Assembly: GCA_051009975.1 (NCBI GenBank)
Contig: JBPCWA010000475.1
Span: 1 to 10,899 of the forward strand
Direction of reading: 5' to 3'
Length of the DNA: 10,899 nt
DNA from: Tectiglobus sp051009975
GTDB lineage: Bacteria > Pseudomonadota > Alphaproteobacteria > Rhizobiales > Hyphomicrobiaceae
The notes beneath the pieces were generated by a model. The model was not told where the DNA came from. It saw nothing but the letters and a program-made list of their open reading frames with translations, and made no database searches. Of the stretch, positions 1 through 7,204 are shown one piece after another (positions within the stretch are counted from its first letter, which is position 1; every line of letters starts with the position of its first letter). The translations under genes were made by a program, and so were the position numbers.

Positions 1-1
1 A

Positions 2-499
2 GTCGGTGGTGGTGGCCGCTACGATGATCTTGTCGCGCGTTTCACTGGCCAAAAGGTGCCGGCAACAGGGTTCTCACTAGGTGTGTCTCGGCTTCAATCC
101 GCTCTTGCACAAGCTGCACCGAACCGAGGATTGCGCATTTCGGGTCCGGTGGTGGTTCTCGTGATGGATCGCGGCGAGCAGGCTCACTATCAGGGCATGG
201 TCTCCCGATTGCGAAATGCTGGAGTACGTGCAGAAATGTATCTCGGCACATCGGGAATCAAGGCGCAAATGAAATATGCCGACAAACGTGGCGCGCCCTG
301 CGTTGTGATTCAGGGTGGAGACGAGCGTGCCAAAGGCGAGGTCCAGATCAAAGACCTCATCGAGGGCTCCAGGCTAGCGCAGGAAATCAGCAACTCACAA
401 GAGTGGCGACAAGATAGGCCAGCACAATTTTCTGTACCGGAGGAAGAACTAGTAAGTGCCGTTTTAACGATCGTCGATAAACATCGTGGACGCGATTAA
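2..499 (+). CDS. hisS: Histidyl-tRNA synthetase, C-terminal part (5' end outside the window)
   Basis: This is the 3' part of the class II aminoacyl-tRNA synthetase that charges tRNA-His in the cytoplasm. The reading frame is open from base 2 and has no start inside the window; the GTG at 56 is internal. The first codons encode VGGGGRYDDLV, the motif 3 / histidine-binding glycine-rich segment of HisRS, followed by the PATGFSLGVSRL helix. After it comes the HGTP anticodon-binding domain: a PVVVLVMD beta strand, then LRNAGVRAEM, then GAPCVVIQGGDERAKGEV and the IKDL segment, ending in KHRGRD. About 165 residues are present out of the usual 420-500. The hisZ start follows within 2 bp (or overlaps by 14 bp if its GTG is used), so the two genes are probably co-transcribed. 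The C-terminus appears intact. Identity is secure; only the missing N-terminus cannot be assessed. Confidence 0.96.
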   Translation, partial: VGGGGRYDDLVARFTGQKVPATGFSLGVSRLQSALAQAAPNRGLRISGPVVVLVMDRGEQAHYQGMVSRLRNAGVRAEMYLGTSGIKAQMKYADKRGAPCVVIQGGDERAKGEVQIKDLIEGSRLAQEISNSQEWRQDRPAQFSVPEEELVSAVLTIVDKHRGRD

Positions 500-500
500 A

Positions 501-1682
501 ATGACATCAGCAGAAACTGCACGAAAATTTCAAGCGCTTGAAGATCAAGCCCAGCAACTATTGAACGTCTTTAGTGCATCCGGTTATGAAGCCGTGGCTC
601 CGTCGATCATTCAACCCGCGGACATCTTTCTGGATGTTGTCGGCGAAGATTTAAGAGCACGCACTTACGTCTTCACAGACCCTGAAGGGCAGGAACTTTG
701 CCTGCGGCCCGACTTAACCGTCCCGACCTGTCGTCTGCATTGGGAGCGACACGGACGTGCCGAAGCCAAGGGGCGCTATTGTTACAATGGTCCAGCATTC
801 CGATTTCAACCGGATGGCGGCGATGCGGCCCATCCACGGGAATTTAGACAAGCGGGCGTAGAGAGCTTCGGTGCCAGTAATTCAGCTGAAGCAGAAGCGG
901 AAGTTCTATCCTTGATCCTGTCTGGTTTGAATTCGGGAGGATTGGAAAAGTACACAATCCGTATCGGTGACTTAGGGATCTTCGATCAATTGTTGAGTGT
1001 ATTGAAGATGCCGGAACGCTGGCGTGAGCGCCTAAGAAGCCAATTCTGGCGACCTGCGACCTTTCGCTCTGAGCTCGAAACCCTGGCCACTCAACCAGCT
1101 TCTGGCATAGAGAACCTGCCCGGATCGCTTTTAAAAGCTGTAGCCCATGCCAGTGATGCCGAGGCTGAAACAACCATCCTGACGCATCTCGATCAAAACA
1201 ACATTGAGTTCATTGGGTCCCGTTCCATTTCAGAAATCGCCGCAAATCTGAGAGCGCAAGCAGAAGACCTGTCTGCCGATCCGCTCGATTCCAACACGCG
1301 CGACATCATTCATGCCTATTTAGGTGTTAGCGCAACTGCAAGAGCAGCGGGTGCGCGGCTCAAGGACATGGCAGACGCCAGAAATATTCATTTGTCTTCG
1401 GCACTAGCCAATTATGAAAAACGATTAAAGACATTTGCCAACAAAGGAATCGACATCAGTCAACTGCAATTTCACGCTGAGTTCGGTCGCAATCTTGAAT
1501 ATTATACTGGGTTTGTATTCGAAGTTCTTGCACCAGGTCTTGACGAACGCAGCCCAGTCGCTGGCGGCGGTCGATACGATAATCTTATGCGAACAGTCGG
1601 AGCAACAATCGACGTTCCAGCTGTCGGCGCAATGATCCACACGGAACGACTATTGAGTGTTGTCACAGGGACCGGTCCATGA
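501..1682 (+). CDS. hisZ: ATP phosphoribosyltransferase regulatory subunit HisZ
   Basis: HisZ is a catalytically inactive paralogue of histidyl-tRNA synthetase. It assembles with short-form HisG to make an active, histidine-feedback-regulated ATP phosphoribosyltransferase, the first step of histidine synthesis. With the ATG at 501 it has 393 residues. The class II synthetase core is visible: a motif-2-like stretch CLRPDLTVPTCRL (about 67-79), GRYCYNGPAFRFQ (91-103), REFRQAGVESFG (113-124), and a motif-3-like VAGGGRYDNLM (353-363). It then ends, so the anticodon-binding domain of true HisRS is missing, as expected for HisZ. I prefer ATG 501 to the in-frame GTG at 486 because GGA at 488-490 can serve as a weak ribosome site and 486 has none. 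The stop overlaps the hisG start (ATGA at 1679-1682), which implies translational coupling and balanced subunit production. Confidence 0.95.
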   Translation: MTSAETARKFQALEDQAQQLLNVFSASGYEAVAPSIIQPADIFLDVVGEDLRARTYVFTDPEGQELCLRPDLTVPTCRLHWERHGRAEAKGRYCYNGPAFRFQPDGGDAAHPREFRQAGVESFGASNSAEAEAEVLSLILSGLNSGGLEKYTIRIGDLGIFDQLLSVLKMPERWRERLRSQFWRPATFRSELETLATQPASGIENLPGSLLKAVAHASDAEAETTILTHLDQNNIEFIGSRSISEIAANLRAQAEDLSADPLDSNTRDIIHAYLGVSATARAAGARLKDMADARNIHLSSALANYEKRLKTFANKGIDISQLQFHAEFGRNLEYYTGFVFEVLAPGLDERSPVAGGGRYDNLMRTVGATIDVPAVGAMIHTERLLSVVTGTGP

Positions 1683-2386
1683 CCCAAAAGCTTATCTTTG
1701 GTGTCCCCTCTAAGGGCCGGCTCATGGAGTCCACAATTGAGCAATTCGAACGCGCTGGTATGGAGTTGCGAAAGACAGGAAGTGAGCGCGGGTACCGTGG
1801 CCAGATTATTGGTCTTGATGGTGTGGAGGTCGCATTTGTGTCAGCGCAGGAGATAGCCAACGCTCTTCGGGTTGGACGCGTCCATTTAGGAGTGACAGGC
1901 GAAGATCTAATTCGTGAAGAAATCAGCATACCAGACGAAAAAGTTGACTTTTTGAAACCACTCGGGTTCGGCCAGGCCAATGTTGTGGTTGCAGTCCCAG
2001 CTTGCTGGGTTGACGTCAATCGCATGCGTGACCTTGACCAGGCCGCCCAAGCCTATCGGAGGCGACACCAACGACGCATGCGTGTTGCCAGCAAGTATAT
2101 GAATCTTACGCGGCGCCACTTTACGCGTCACGGAATAGGCGACTATCGCATTGTGGAAAGTCTTGGAGCAACCGAAGGTACACCGGCCGCCGGAACGGCT
2201 GATTTGGTGGTTGATATCACCAGCACCGGTGCCACGCTAAAGGCCAATGGCTTGAAAGTTCTTGCCGGCGAAGATGGCGTCATACTTAGATCGCAAGCAA
2301 ACCTCATTGCCTCTAAGCAAATCAAGTGGACCCCCGAGACACGAGCGATTGAGAACGAGATATTGTCAAAGTTAGGTTACAGCTAG
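1679..2386 (+). CDS. hisG: ATP phosphoribosyltransferase, catalytic subunit, short form
   Basis: HisG condenses ATP and PRPP to phosphoribosyl-ATP, the committed step of histidine biosynthesis (EC 2.4.2.17). The product is 235 residues, the short form lacking the C-terminal ACT-like regulatory domain of the roughly 300-residue long form; this is why it needs HisZ. It starts with the typical KLIFGVPSKGRLMEST strand and loop (4-19). VHLGVTGEDLIRE is at 68-80. The PRPP-binding loop region spans about 160-184, with ESLGATEGTPAAGTADLVVD and TSTG. A basic patch, YRRRHQRRMRVASKY, sits at 126-140. The ATG at 1679 overlaps the hisZ stop. Downstream, 108 bp separate it from the convergent recQ end, and I see no strong U-tailed terminator there. 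The rest of the his pathway is not nearby, so this is a split his regulon. Confidence 0.97.
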   Translation: MTQKLIFGVPSKGRLMESTIEQFERAGMELRKTGSERGYRGQIIGLDGVEVAFVSAQEIANALRVGRVHLGVTGEDLIREEISIPDEKVDFLKPLGFGQANVVVAVPACWVDVNRMRDLDQAAQAYRRRHQRRMRVASKYMNLTRRHFTRHGIGDYRIVESLGATEGTPAAGTADLVVDITSTGATLKANGLKVLAGEDGVILRSQANLIASKQIKWTPETRAIENEILSKLGYS

Positions 2387-2494
2387 TTTGGTTCGGGCTG
2401 AGTTCACACAATTGCTTCGTGAATATTAGCTCCGCCTCGTGTCACTCTTGCGAGACGTCGATTTGAATGACCTAAGTGCGAAGTAACTGCGAAT

Positions 2495-4366
2495 TTAACG
2501 AGCAGCGTGTGCCAAGGCTTGCAGGAAGGCTCGACCATAGCGCGCCACCTTCTTTTCACCCAGCCCACTAATGGTCATGAGTTCCTCCCTATTTCGAGGA
2601 CGAGCCGTTGCTAGCTCTCGCAATGACCGATCATGACAGATGACGTAGGGCGGGACCGACGCCTGCACTGCCAATTCTTTGCGCAACCTCTTGAGTGTCT
2701 GAAAGAGCTCTTTATCTGCCACTGACATCTCGCTATCAGCATGTGTCTTGTTTCGGCGCCGGGCACGGGCTTGATTCTGCGGCCTATGCCTGACTTGGAC
2801 GTTTTGCTCGCCGCGCAGTACAGATCTAGCGGAATCGTTCAAAGAGAGAGTGCCATGACCATCCCCGTCGGGCGATAAATAACCTGCCGCGATGAGTTGA
2901 CGGAACAAACCTCGCCACCCGCCAATGTCAAGATCGTGACCAATTCCAAAGACAGACAGTTGATTGTGACCGTTTTGTTCAATCCTGCCGCTTTTCTTGC
3001 CGACGAGCACGTCAATTAAGTATCCAACGCCGTACCGCTGCTGCGTCCTGTAGACGGTCGATAGAGCTTTCTGCGCCGCGACTGTACCGTCAATAGTACT
3101 GGGCGGAAGAAGACAATTGTCACAGTTGCCACAGGGCGGACAGCCCTGCTCGCCGAAGTATGACAAGAGAATTTGTCGCCGACAGGTTACACTTTCACAA
3201 AGACCAATGAGGCTATCCAGGCGTCTCCGCTGATCTCTCCTAAAGCCGTCACCCGCGTCCGAATTCGCAATCCATTGGTATTGCTGGACCAAGTCTTGGA
3301 GACCATAGGCCATCCAAGCGTCGGCGGGCTCTCCATCACGACCGGCGCGACCCGTTTCTTGGTAGTAAGCCTCGACAGATTTCGGTAAATTGAGGTGACA
3401 CACAAAGCGAACATCGGGTTTGTCTATACCCATTCCAAAAGCTATTGTTGCCACAACAACCAGATTGTCTTCAGTCAAGAACTGCAACAAGACTTGTCGT
3501 CGAGCTTCGGCTGAAAGGCCAGCGTGATAGGCCAGGGCACGCCGACCTTTGGTCGTTAGCCAGGCTGCGGTCTCTTCGGTAGCACGCCGAGAAAGGCAAT
3601 AAATGATCCCGGAATTTCCGCTGTGCTCTGATTCAATAAAATCAAAAAGCCGCTGACGGGAGCCCCCCCCACTCATTTCCGCAATAGTGTAGCGAATGTT
3701 TGGACGATCGAAGCTCGAAATGAACCGGACCGCTCTTTCCAGTGACAACTCCGCAATGATTTCTTCTCTGGTACGAGGGTCTGCGGTCGCTGTTAGAGCA
3801 AGACGAGGTACCCCCGGGAAGCGGTCGGACAAAATCCGCAATTGACGGTACTCCGGGCGAAAATCATGCCCCCATTGCGCGACACAATGCGCCTCATCGA
3901 TCGCAATCAATGCGATCTTGCAACGGGCAAAAAGGCGGAGAGTCCGTTCCTGCACCAGTCGCTCAGGTGCAATGTAGAGAAGATCCAACTTTCCCGCGAG
4001 GAGATCCGCTTCGATTTCGTCTTGCTCTTCTCGTGACAAACTCGAATTCAGACACGCGGCATGAACGCCAACCTCTTCCAAGGCACGTACTTGATCTTGC
4101 ATCAATGCGATGAGAGGAGACACGACGATGCCTGTCCCCGAAAGCACCAAACTCGGGATCTGATAACAGAGGGATTTACCACCACCAGTTGGCATCAGCA
4201 CGAGAACATCACTGCCACTCAAAACTGCTCGTACGATGTCCTCTTGCTGGCCGCGGAACTCGGAGTATCCGAAGACGCTCAACAGTACGTCTCTGGCCGC
4301 TTCATTGCGACCGACCAGTTCCGGAGGATCTGAGGGCAGCTGCACCATGGGGATCGCGTGTTCCAT
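2495..4366 (-). CDS. recQ: ATP-dependent DNA helicase RecQ
   Basis: RecQ is a 3'-5' superfamily 2 helicase acting in recombinational repair and fork processing. Residue numbers here count from an upstream in-frame TTG at 4390 (631 residues). Seen in order: motif 0 GYSEFRGQQE (41-50); Walker A MPTGGGKS (66-73); DEAH box IDEAHC (164-169); the RecQ aromatic-rich loop around WGHDFRPEY (173-181); SAT-like LTATAD (199-204); motif V IAFGMGIDKPDVR (316-328); motif VI QETGRAGRDG (344-353). The zinc-binding cysteines C403, C420, C423 and C426 show the spacing of E. coli RecQ. A winged-helix region runs to about 530, then a basic linker ARARRRNK, then an HRDC domain (about 555-631). I chose the ATG at 4366 (623 residues), with GGGG about 12 bases upstream; GTG 4384 and ATG 4348 are also possible. 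The gene is complete and apparently functional. It contains a run of eight G on its coding strand. Confidence 0.97.
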   Translation of the reverse strand: MEHAIPMVQLPSDPPELVGRNEAARDVLLSVFGYSEFRGQQEDIVRAVLSGSDVLVLMPTGGGKSLCYQIPSLVLSGTGIVVSPLIALMQDQVRALEEVGVHAACLNSSLSREEQDEIEADLLAGKLDLLYIAPERLVQERTLRLFARCKIALIAIDEAHCVAQWGHDFRPEYRQLRILSDRFPGVPRLALTATADPRTREEIIAELSLERAVRFISSFDRPNIRYTIAEMSGGGSRQRLFDFIESEHSGNSGIIYCLSRRATEETAAWLTTKGRRALAYHAGLSAEARRQVLLQFLTEDNLVVVATIAFGMGIDKPDVRFVCHLNLPKSVEAYYQETGRAGRDGEPADAWMAYGLQDLVQQYQWIANSDAGDGFRRDQRRRLDSLIGLCESVTCRRQILLSYFGEQGCPPCGNCDNCLLPPSTIDGTVAAQKALSTVYRTQQRYGVGYLIDVLVGKKSGRIEQNGHNQLSVFGIGHDLDIGGWRGLFRQLIAAGYLSPDGDGHGTLSLNDSARSVLRGEQNVQVRHRPQNQARARRRNKTHADSEMSVADKELFQTLKRLRKELAVQASVPPYVICHDRSLRELATARPRNREELMTISGLGEKKVARYGRAFLQALAHAAR

Positions 4367-4619
4367 AATTTTTGATGACCCCACAGACAAGTGTCGTTCT
4401 AAGTATGGCGATTCTTCGTCCGCATGAAATCACGGATTGCACCGGCTGGACTCAACAGCAAAATCAGCCTGACCGCGTTGTGATGAGGAATCAGCCCAAA
4501 AAGGGTTTACCTGTTTGTTGGGATGAAGTGGTTGATTAATGCTGCTAATATTCACGGGGAATTCATGTTGCTTTCGCCAATATTGGCATTGGATGCCCGG
4601 TTCGTGGGAATCGATTCGT

Positions 4620-4643
4620 ACTGTTGCTGACTGACTGTTGCTG
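4620..4643. repeat. Direct repeat of a 10-mer, 14-bp period
   Basis: ACTGTTGCTG occurs at 4620-4629 and again at 4634-4643, separated by ACTG, which equals the first four bases of the unit. It lies in the non-coding region upstream of the small exported protein gene. It could be a local duplication or a paired protein-binding site; nothing distinguishes these. Confidence 0.6.
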
Positions 4644-4820
4644 GGTTGCCTTGTGTCAGCCGTCTTTGGCATCAAAATATAGGGCCTGGATGGGTGACTA
4701 GGCCATATCGCTTTCCCTATAGGGCGTTATCCAGAAAGGGTGTCCGGCGCTGACGATCTTGCGTGCGGGTTGAACAAGTGGCAATGGAAGATGATCGGAA
4801 CGAGCCTGTGAAATTTGCCC

Positions 4821-4828
4821 AAGGAAGG
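4821..4828 (+). promoter_or_regulatory. Ribosome binding site of the small exported protein
   Basis: The purine-rich AAGGAAGG at 4821-4828 is a strong Shine-Dalgarno match. It is followed by two in-frame ATG codons at 4831 and 4837. The spacing of 8 bases favours 4837, although the AGGA at 4822-4825 would also place 4831 at an acceptable 5 bases. Confidence 0.6.
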
Positions 4829-4836
4829 AAATGACG

Positions 4837-5118
4837 ATGTCCCGGGCTTTCCGGAAAGCAGCAATTTTGAGCACACTGACGGTAGTCTGTTGGGTCAGTA
4901 TTGGAGTGACCGCGCAAGCTCAGTCAAACTGTATCGCCTATGGAAATCGCGCCTTGAAACAGGCGCGGGAAAACAAGCAAAGAAATTGCGGTCAGACTGG
5001 ACCACGTTGGAGTGTGGATCTCCGGGCCCACATCAATTGGTGCAATCAAGTCGGCCCCAATGTGTGGCGCTCAGAACTCAGAAAACGAGCGAAAGCACTC
5101 AGCAATTGCAGTGGCTGA
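4837..5118 (+). CDS. Small exported protein with four cysteines, function unknown
   Basis: With the ATG at 4837 the product is 93 residues; 4831 would add MT. A classical Sec signal peptide is visible: basic SRAFRKA, a hydrophobic core AILSTLTVVCWVSIGV, then TAQAQS with likely cleavage after AQA. The mature protein of about 65 residues is basic and has four cysteines, in NCIAYGNRA, RNCGQTGPRW, HINWCNQ and LSNCSG. This would allow two disulfides in the periplasm or outside. The pattern C-x2-Y ... CG-x2-G-x-RW ... H-x2-WC resembles small exported proteins I associate with rhizobia and relatives, for which I know no function; that resemblance is from memory. The strong ribosome site and textbook signal peptide argue that the gene is real. 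It stands alone between two sparse regions. The stop is the TGA at 5116-5118. Confidence 0.75.
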   Translation: MSRAFRKAAILSTLTVVCWVSIGVTAQAQSNCIAYGNRALKQARENKQRNCGQTGPRWSVDLRAHINWCNQVGPNVWRSELRKRAKALSNCSG

Positions 5119-5248
5119 ACCCGGCGTTGGAAACGATTTCTGAATGTGAAATGCGGCACCACTGCAAGGCGCGCCGCTGGCGATGAAAATGCTGCCACTC
5201 TTGTATTCGAAATCAACTCAGACACATTGTCAATGGAGGAATCGTGCC

Positions 5249-5389
5249 TTGAGACGCCTGCTGCTCCTATTGCTCTTCGCATTGCTTGCCATATACATCG
5301 CGTGGCCGTTCGTATCGGCGCGGCAGATCTTGGGAACGCTCACCAACGATACCGCACCTAATTGGGCTCAGGGGTACCGAAATCTTTAG
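5249..5389 (+). CDS. Probable small single-pass membrane protein (46 residues)
   Basis: A TTG codon at 5249 is preceded by a good ribosome site, GGAGGA at 5235-5240, at 8 bases. The product would be RRLLLLLLFALLAIYIAWPF (residues 2-21), a short basic N-terminus and one strong hydrophobic helix, followed by a polar tail of about 25 residues ending WAQGYRNL. The ATG codons at 5183 and 5189 in the same frame lack a ribosome site, and the extra residues they add do not look like coding sequence. The layout (helix, then a WPF-x3-A-x-QIL turn into a polar segment) recalls the start of DUF2939-type membrane-anchored proteins, so it may be a truncated remnant of one. Alternatively it is a genuine small membrane protein. 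It lies 131 bp after the exported protein gene, on the same strand. Confidence 0.45.
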   Translation: MRRLLLLLLFALLAIYIAWPFVSARQILGTLTNDTAPNWAQGYRNL

Positions 5390-5794
5390 GCTTACTCTTG
5401 GCTACCCGCGGCCACTCCAGGCCGCTCTGAGCTGATACTTTCGTGCAACCTTAGAATACTGCTAGTATGAAAAAATTGCACAAAGACCAGTCAGCGGTGC
5501 ACGGTCTAGGCGTGATCAATCACCGCCTTAAGCGTTCTTCAAACACTATCTAATTGTTAAACAACTGAATTGGAAGACCTCTTACTTTTCTGACATTTGG
5601 CGGGGGATACGACGTACATTTTCTAGGTGAGAAGAGCGTCGCGACACCCCCCTGCTCTTACCAATTTCTTCATCGGTCCCATGATCTTTTCACCAACTTT
5701 ATCCCATCTCAACCAAACAGAAGAGCCCCTGGGCGTTCATAGAAGTGACTCACCGCGATCTGTCATTGAACGAAAAACTGATTGACCTGCTGTT
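5390..5794. other. Intergenic region, about 400 bp, no gene supported
   Basis: This stretch lies between the small membrane ORF and the convergent 3' end of the orphan minus-strand gene. A perfect 6-bp stem GCGGCC/GGCCGC (5408-5413, 5420-5425) follows the small ORF stop by about 20 bases but has no T-tract, so it is at most a weak or Rho-assisted terminator. Other small inverted repeats are ATACT/AGTAT (5456-5468) and an almost symmetric element at 5509-5527. A 28-codon frame from ATG 5467 has no ribosome site. I see no RNA gene. Confidence 0.5.
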
Positions 5795-6139
5795 TTAGGC
5801 TGGCTTGCTTTTGACCCAGTCGCGAATCTCCCTAATGGCATCTACATAGACCTCGCCATAGCGTCGATTACCTATCCATTGACCGACCGTCAGACAAAGT
5901 TCGTTGCTTCGCCGCGTTTCAAACCTCAGGAATACCCCCGAGCGAACGAACCGTCGAATGCGAAATCGCTTCGGATCCCATATATCACAGAGAAGAAGCA
6001 AAATGGCATGCTCAAGTTCTTCTGAACGGCTCGTTTCTTCAATGATGAAACGATGACTGCCATTATCAAGGCATTTCTGATAGGCTAGCAAGATCATACG
6101 CTCGCGGTCATCAGTGACTTTCGAACCAAGATATTGCAT
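5795..6139 (-). CDS. Hypothetical protein, 114 residues, unknown function
   Basis: The ATG at 6139 is preceded on the coding strand by AGGGAAG with 8 bases of spacing, so I prefer it to the GTG at 6163 that would add eight residues. The product starts MQYLGSKVTDDRERMILLAY and appears to be a soluble alpha/beta protein. It has a leucine-rich helix ELEHAILLLLCDIW in the middle and a basic segment, DPKRFRIRRFVRS. This is followed by strands GVFLRFETRR and NELCLTVGQWIG, and a C-terminal helix VDAIREIRDWVKSKPA. There is no signal peptide, membrane segment or metal-binding motif, and I recognise no family. It is transcribed divergently from the epimerase gene and has no partner on its own strand. 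Codon use looks ordinary for the window and the frame is clean over its whole length, which supports a real gene. Confidence 0.65.
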   Translation of the reverse strand: MQYLGSKVTDDRERMILLAYQKCLDNGSHRFIIEETSRSEELEHAILLLLCDIWDPKRFRIRRFVRSGVFLRFETRRSNELCLTVGQWIGNRRYGEVYVDAIREIRDWVKSKPA

Positions 6140-6220
6140 GACGCGCGCTTCCCTGCGTGACACGATATACGGCGACTCATGCCGCGAGTCGCATTTTGCA
6201 CTCTCATCGACATTTGGCCA

Positions 6221-6256
6221 TCCCTAACTCATGCGTCATCCCTAACTCATGCGTCA
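6221..6256. repeat. Exact 18-bp tandem duplication upstream of the aldose epimerase
   Basis: TCCCTAACTCATGCGTCA occurs at 6221-6238 and is repeated immediately and exactly at 6239-6256. The second copy ends two bases before the ribosome site of the epimerase gene. The pair lies in the 132-bp region between two divergent genes, so it would fall in the promoter or 5' leader of one or both. Confidence 0.9.
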
Positions 6257-6257
6257 T

Positions 6258-6263
6258 TGAGGA
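6258..6263 (+). promoter_or_regulatory. Ribosome binding site that sets the epimerase start
   Basis: TGAGGA at 6258-6263 lies 8 bases before the ATG at 6272. It supports that start over an in-frame ATG at 6179, which would force translation through the 18-bp tandem repeat. Confidence 0.7.
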
Positions 6264-6271
6264 CGAAGAAA

Positions 6272-7204
6272 ATGCCGCAAAACCCAAACTTGGACCGTGC
6301 CCGGGATCATCGAGCAGCACTCTGTGTCATTTCGAACCCGCAATTGTCTCTGGCTGTGGCACCGGATGTCGGCGCAGGAATTGTATGGCTGCGAAGCATG
6401 AAGGACGGGCACATCACTTGGCGCTGGTTGCGTGAAGCCCAGCCTGAAGAAAAGACGACAACCAGCAATCTCGGTTGCTTTTTGTTAGCCCCGTTTTCCA
6501 ATCGCATTGCGTTCGCCAAGTTCAACTGGATGGGTCAAGAACGCTCACTCTTGGATGCTCCGATGATGGGACAGCACGCGATCCACGGAAATGTCTGGAC
6601 AGCGGCTTGGGATGTTATTGAACATGCTCCCGAGGCGGTCGAATTGGCCATAGATAAGAACGGAACAGATTGGCCCTGGGCATTCCAAGCGCGGGTTCGC
6701 TATAGCCTAGTTGAGAAGGGCGTACGCGCTCGCCTATCATTGCGCAACCAGTCAAACACGGCCATGCCATCCGGGCTGGGATTTCATCCCTACTTTCCAG
6801 TGTCCGACGACGTCACTTTGCAAGCAGACGTCGCCGCGATGGTAACAAACAGCAGTCTCATGTTACCGGAGAAACTCAGCTTCGACGCGCCGTCGGTCAC
6901 AAGATTGCGCCAAGGCGCGGTCTTGCCAATGGGATTAGACAATGGGTTCGCACGGTGGTCCGGTAAAGCCACGATTTGCTGGACTGCCGCCAACAAAGCA
7001 TTGCAAATTGAGACGGAACCTCAGGCAAAATGGGCGGTGCTTTACACACCCGTCGGTCGCGACTTTTTTTGTTTTGAGCCCGTTACTCATCAAACTAATG
7101 CACACAACATGTCCCTAGAGGGCGTCTCGGATACAGGCCTTATTGCGTTGCCGCCAGGACACGAACAGGAAATAACAATGATCATGTCGTTGAAAGTTCA
7201 ATGA
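6272..7204 (+). CDS. Aldose 1-epimerase family protein (galactose mutarotase-like)
   Basis: This family interconverts the alpha and beta anomers of aldoses in the cytoplasm (EC 5.1.3.3 for GalM). From the ATG at 6272 the product is 310 residues, a usual length for the family. The conserved active-site elements are all present: PFSNRI (74-79) with the Asn-Arg pair, HGNVW with His105, GFHPYF with His172 as the acid, DNGF with Asp223, and FEPVTHQTNA with Glu269 as the likely base. These correspond by pattern to the GalM catalytic set, so the enzyme should be active. No signal peptide is present. The actual sugar is unknown because no sugar kinase, transporter or dehydrogenase gene sits nearby. 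Its stop codon lies in a triple 9-bp repeat. It ends 44 bp before the convergent aspartate-dehydrogenase-like gene. Confidence 0.92.
   Translation: MPQNPNLDRARDHRAALCVISNPQLSLAVAPDVGAGIVWLRSMKDGHITWRWLREAQPEEKTTTSNLGCFLLAPFSNRIAFAKFNWMGQERSLLDAPMMGQHAIHGNVWTAAWDVIEHAPEAVELAIDKNGTDWPWAFQARVRYSLVEKGVRARLSLRNQSNTAMPSGLGFHPYFPVSDDVTLQADVAAMVTNSSLMLPEKLSFDAPSVTRLRQGAVLPMGLDNGFARWSGKATICWTAANKALQIETEPQAKWAVLYTPVGRDFFCFEPVTHQTNAHNMSLEGVSDTGLIALPPGHEQEITMIMSLKVQ

Larger units (their letters stand above)
4367..4836. other. Intergenic region between recQ and the small exported protein gene
   Basis: About 470 bp separate divergent recQ from the gene at 4837. Open frames here (minus strand 4430-4675 and 4717-4917) show no recognisable domain, signal sequence or convincing ribosome site, and I take them as spurious. 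The region holds a perfect 12-bp palindrome GCCAATATTGGC (4576-4587), a 10-bp direct repeat (4620-4643) and a short inverted repeat GGCCT/AGGCC (4683-4687, 4700-4704). Promoters for recQ and for the 4837 gene are expected here, but I cannot point to convincing -35/-10 pairs. No tRNA or obvious small RNA is seen. Confidence 0.5.

Noticed and set aside
2387..2494. Bidirectional terminator between convergent hisG and recQ
   Set aside because: Only 4-5 bp stems such as TTCAC/GTGAA are present, with no T-run on either strand.
4576..4587. Perfect 12-bp palindrome GCCAATATTGGC upstream of recQ
   Set aside because: About two to three perfect 12-bp palindromes are expected by chance in a window this size, and no second copy or nearby promoter supports it.
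4430..4675. Minus-strand 81-codon open frame
   Set aside because: No ribosome site, domain, signal sequence or coding-like composition; best read as an open frame in non-coding DNA.
5408..5425. GCGGCC/GGCCGC hairpin as a Rho-independent terminator
   Set aside because: The stem is only 6 bp and is not followed by a T-tract, so a terminator call is not supported.
5467..5553. 28-codon ORF starting MKKLHKDQ in the gene-poor region
   Set aside because: It has no upstream ribosome site and no hydrophobic or otherwise recognisable segment.
6179..6271. N-terminal extension of the epimerase from ATG 6179
   Set aside because: It would translate the 18-bp tandem repeat into repeated SLTHAS, lacks a ribosome site, and precedes the normal family N-terminus, whereas ATG 6272 has a good site.
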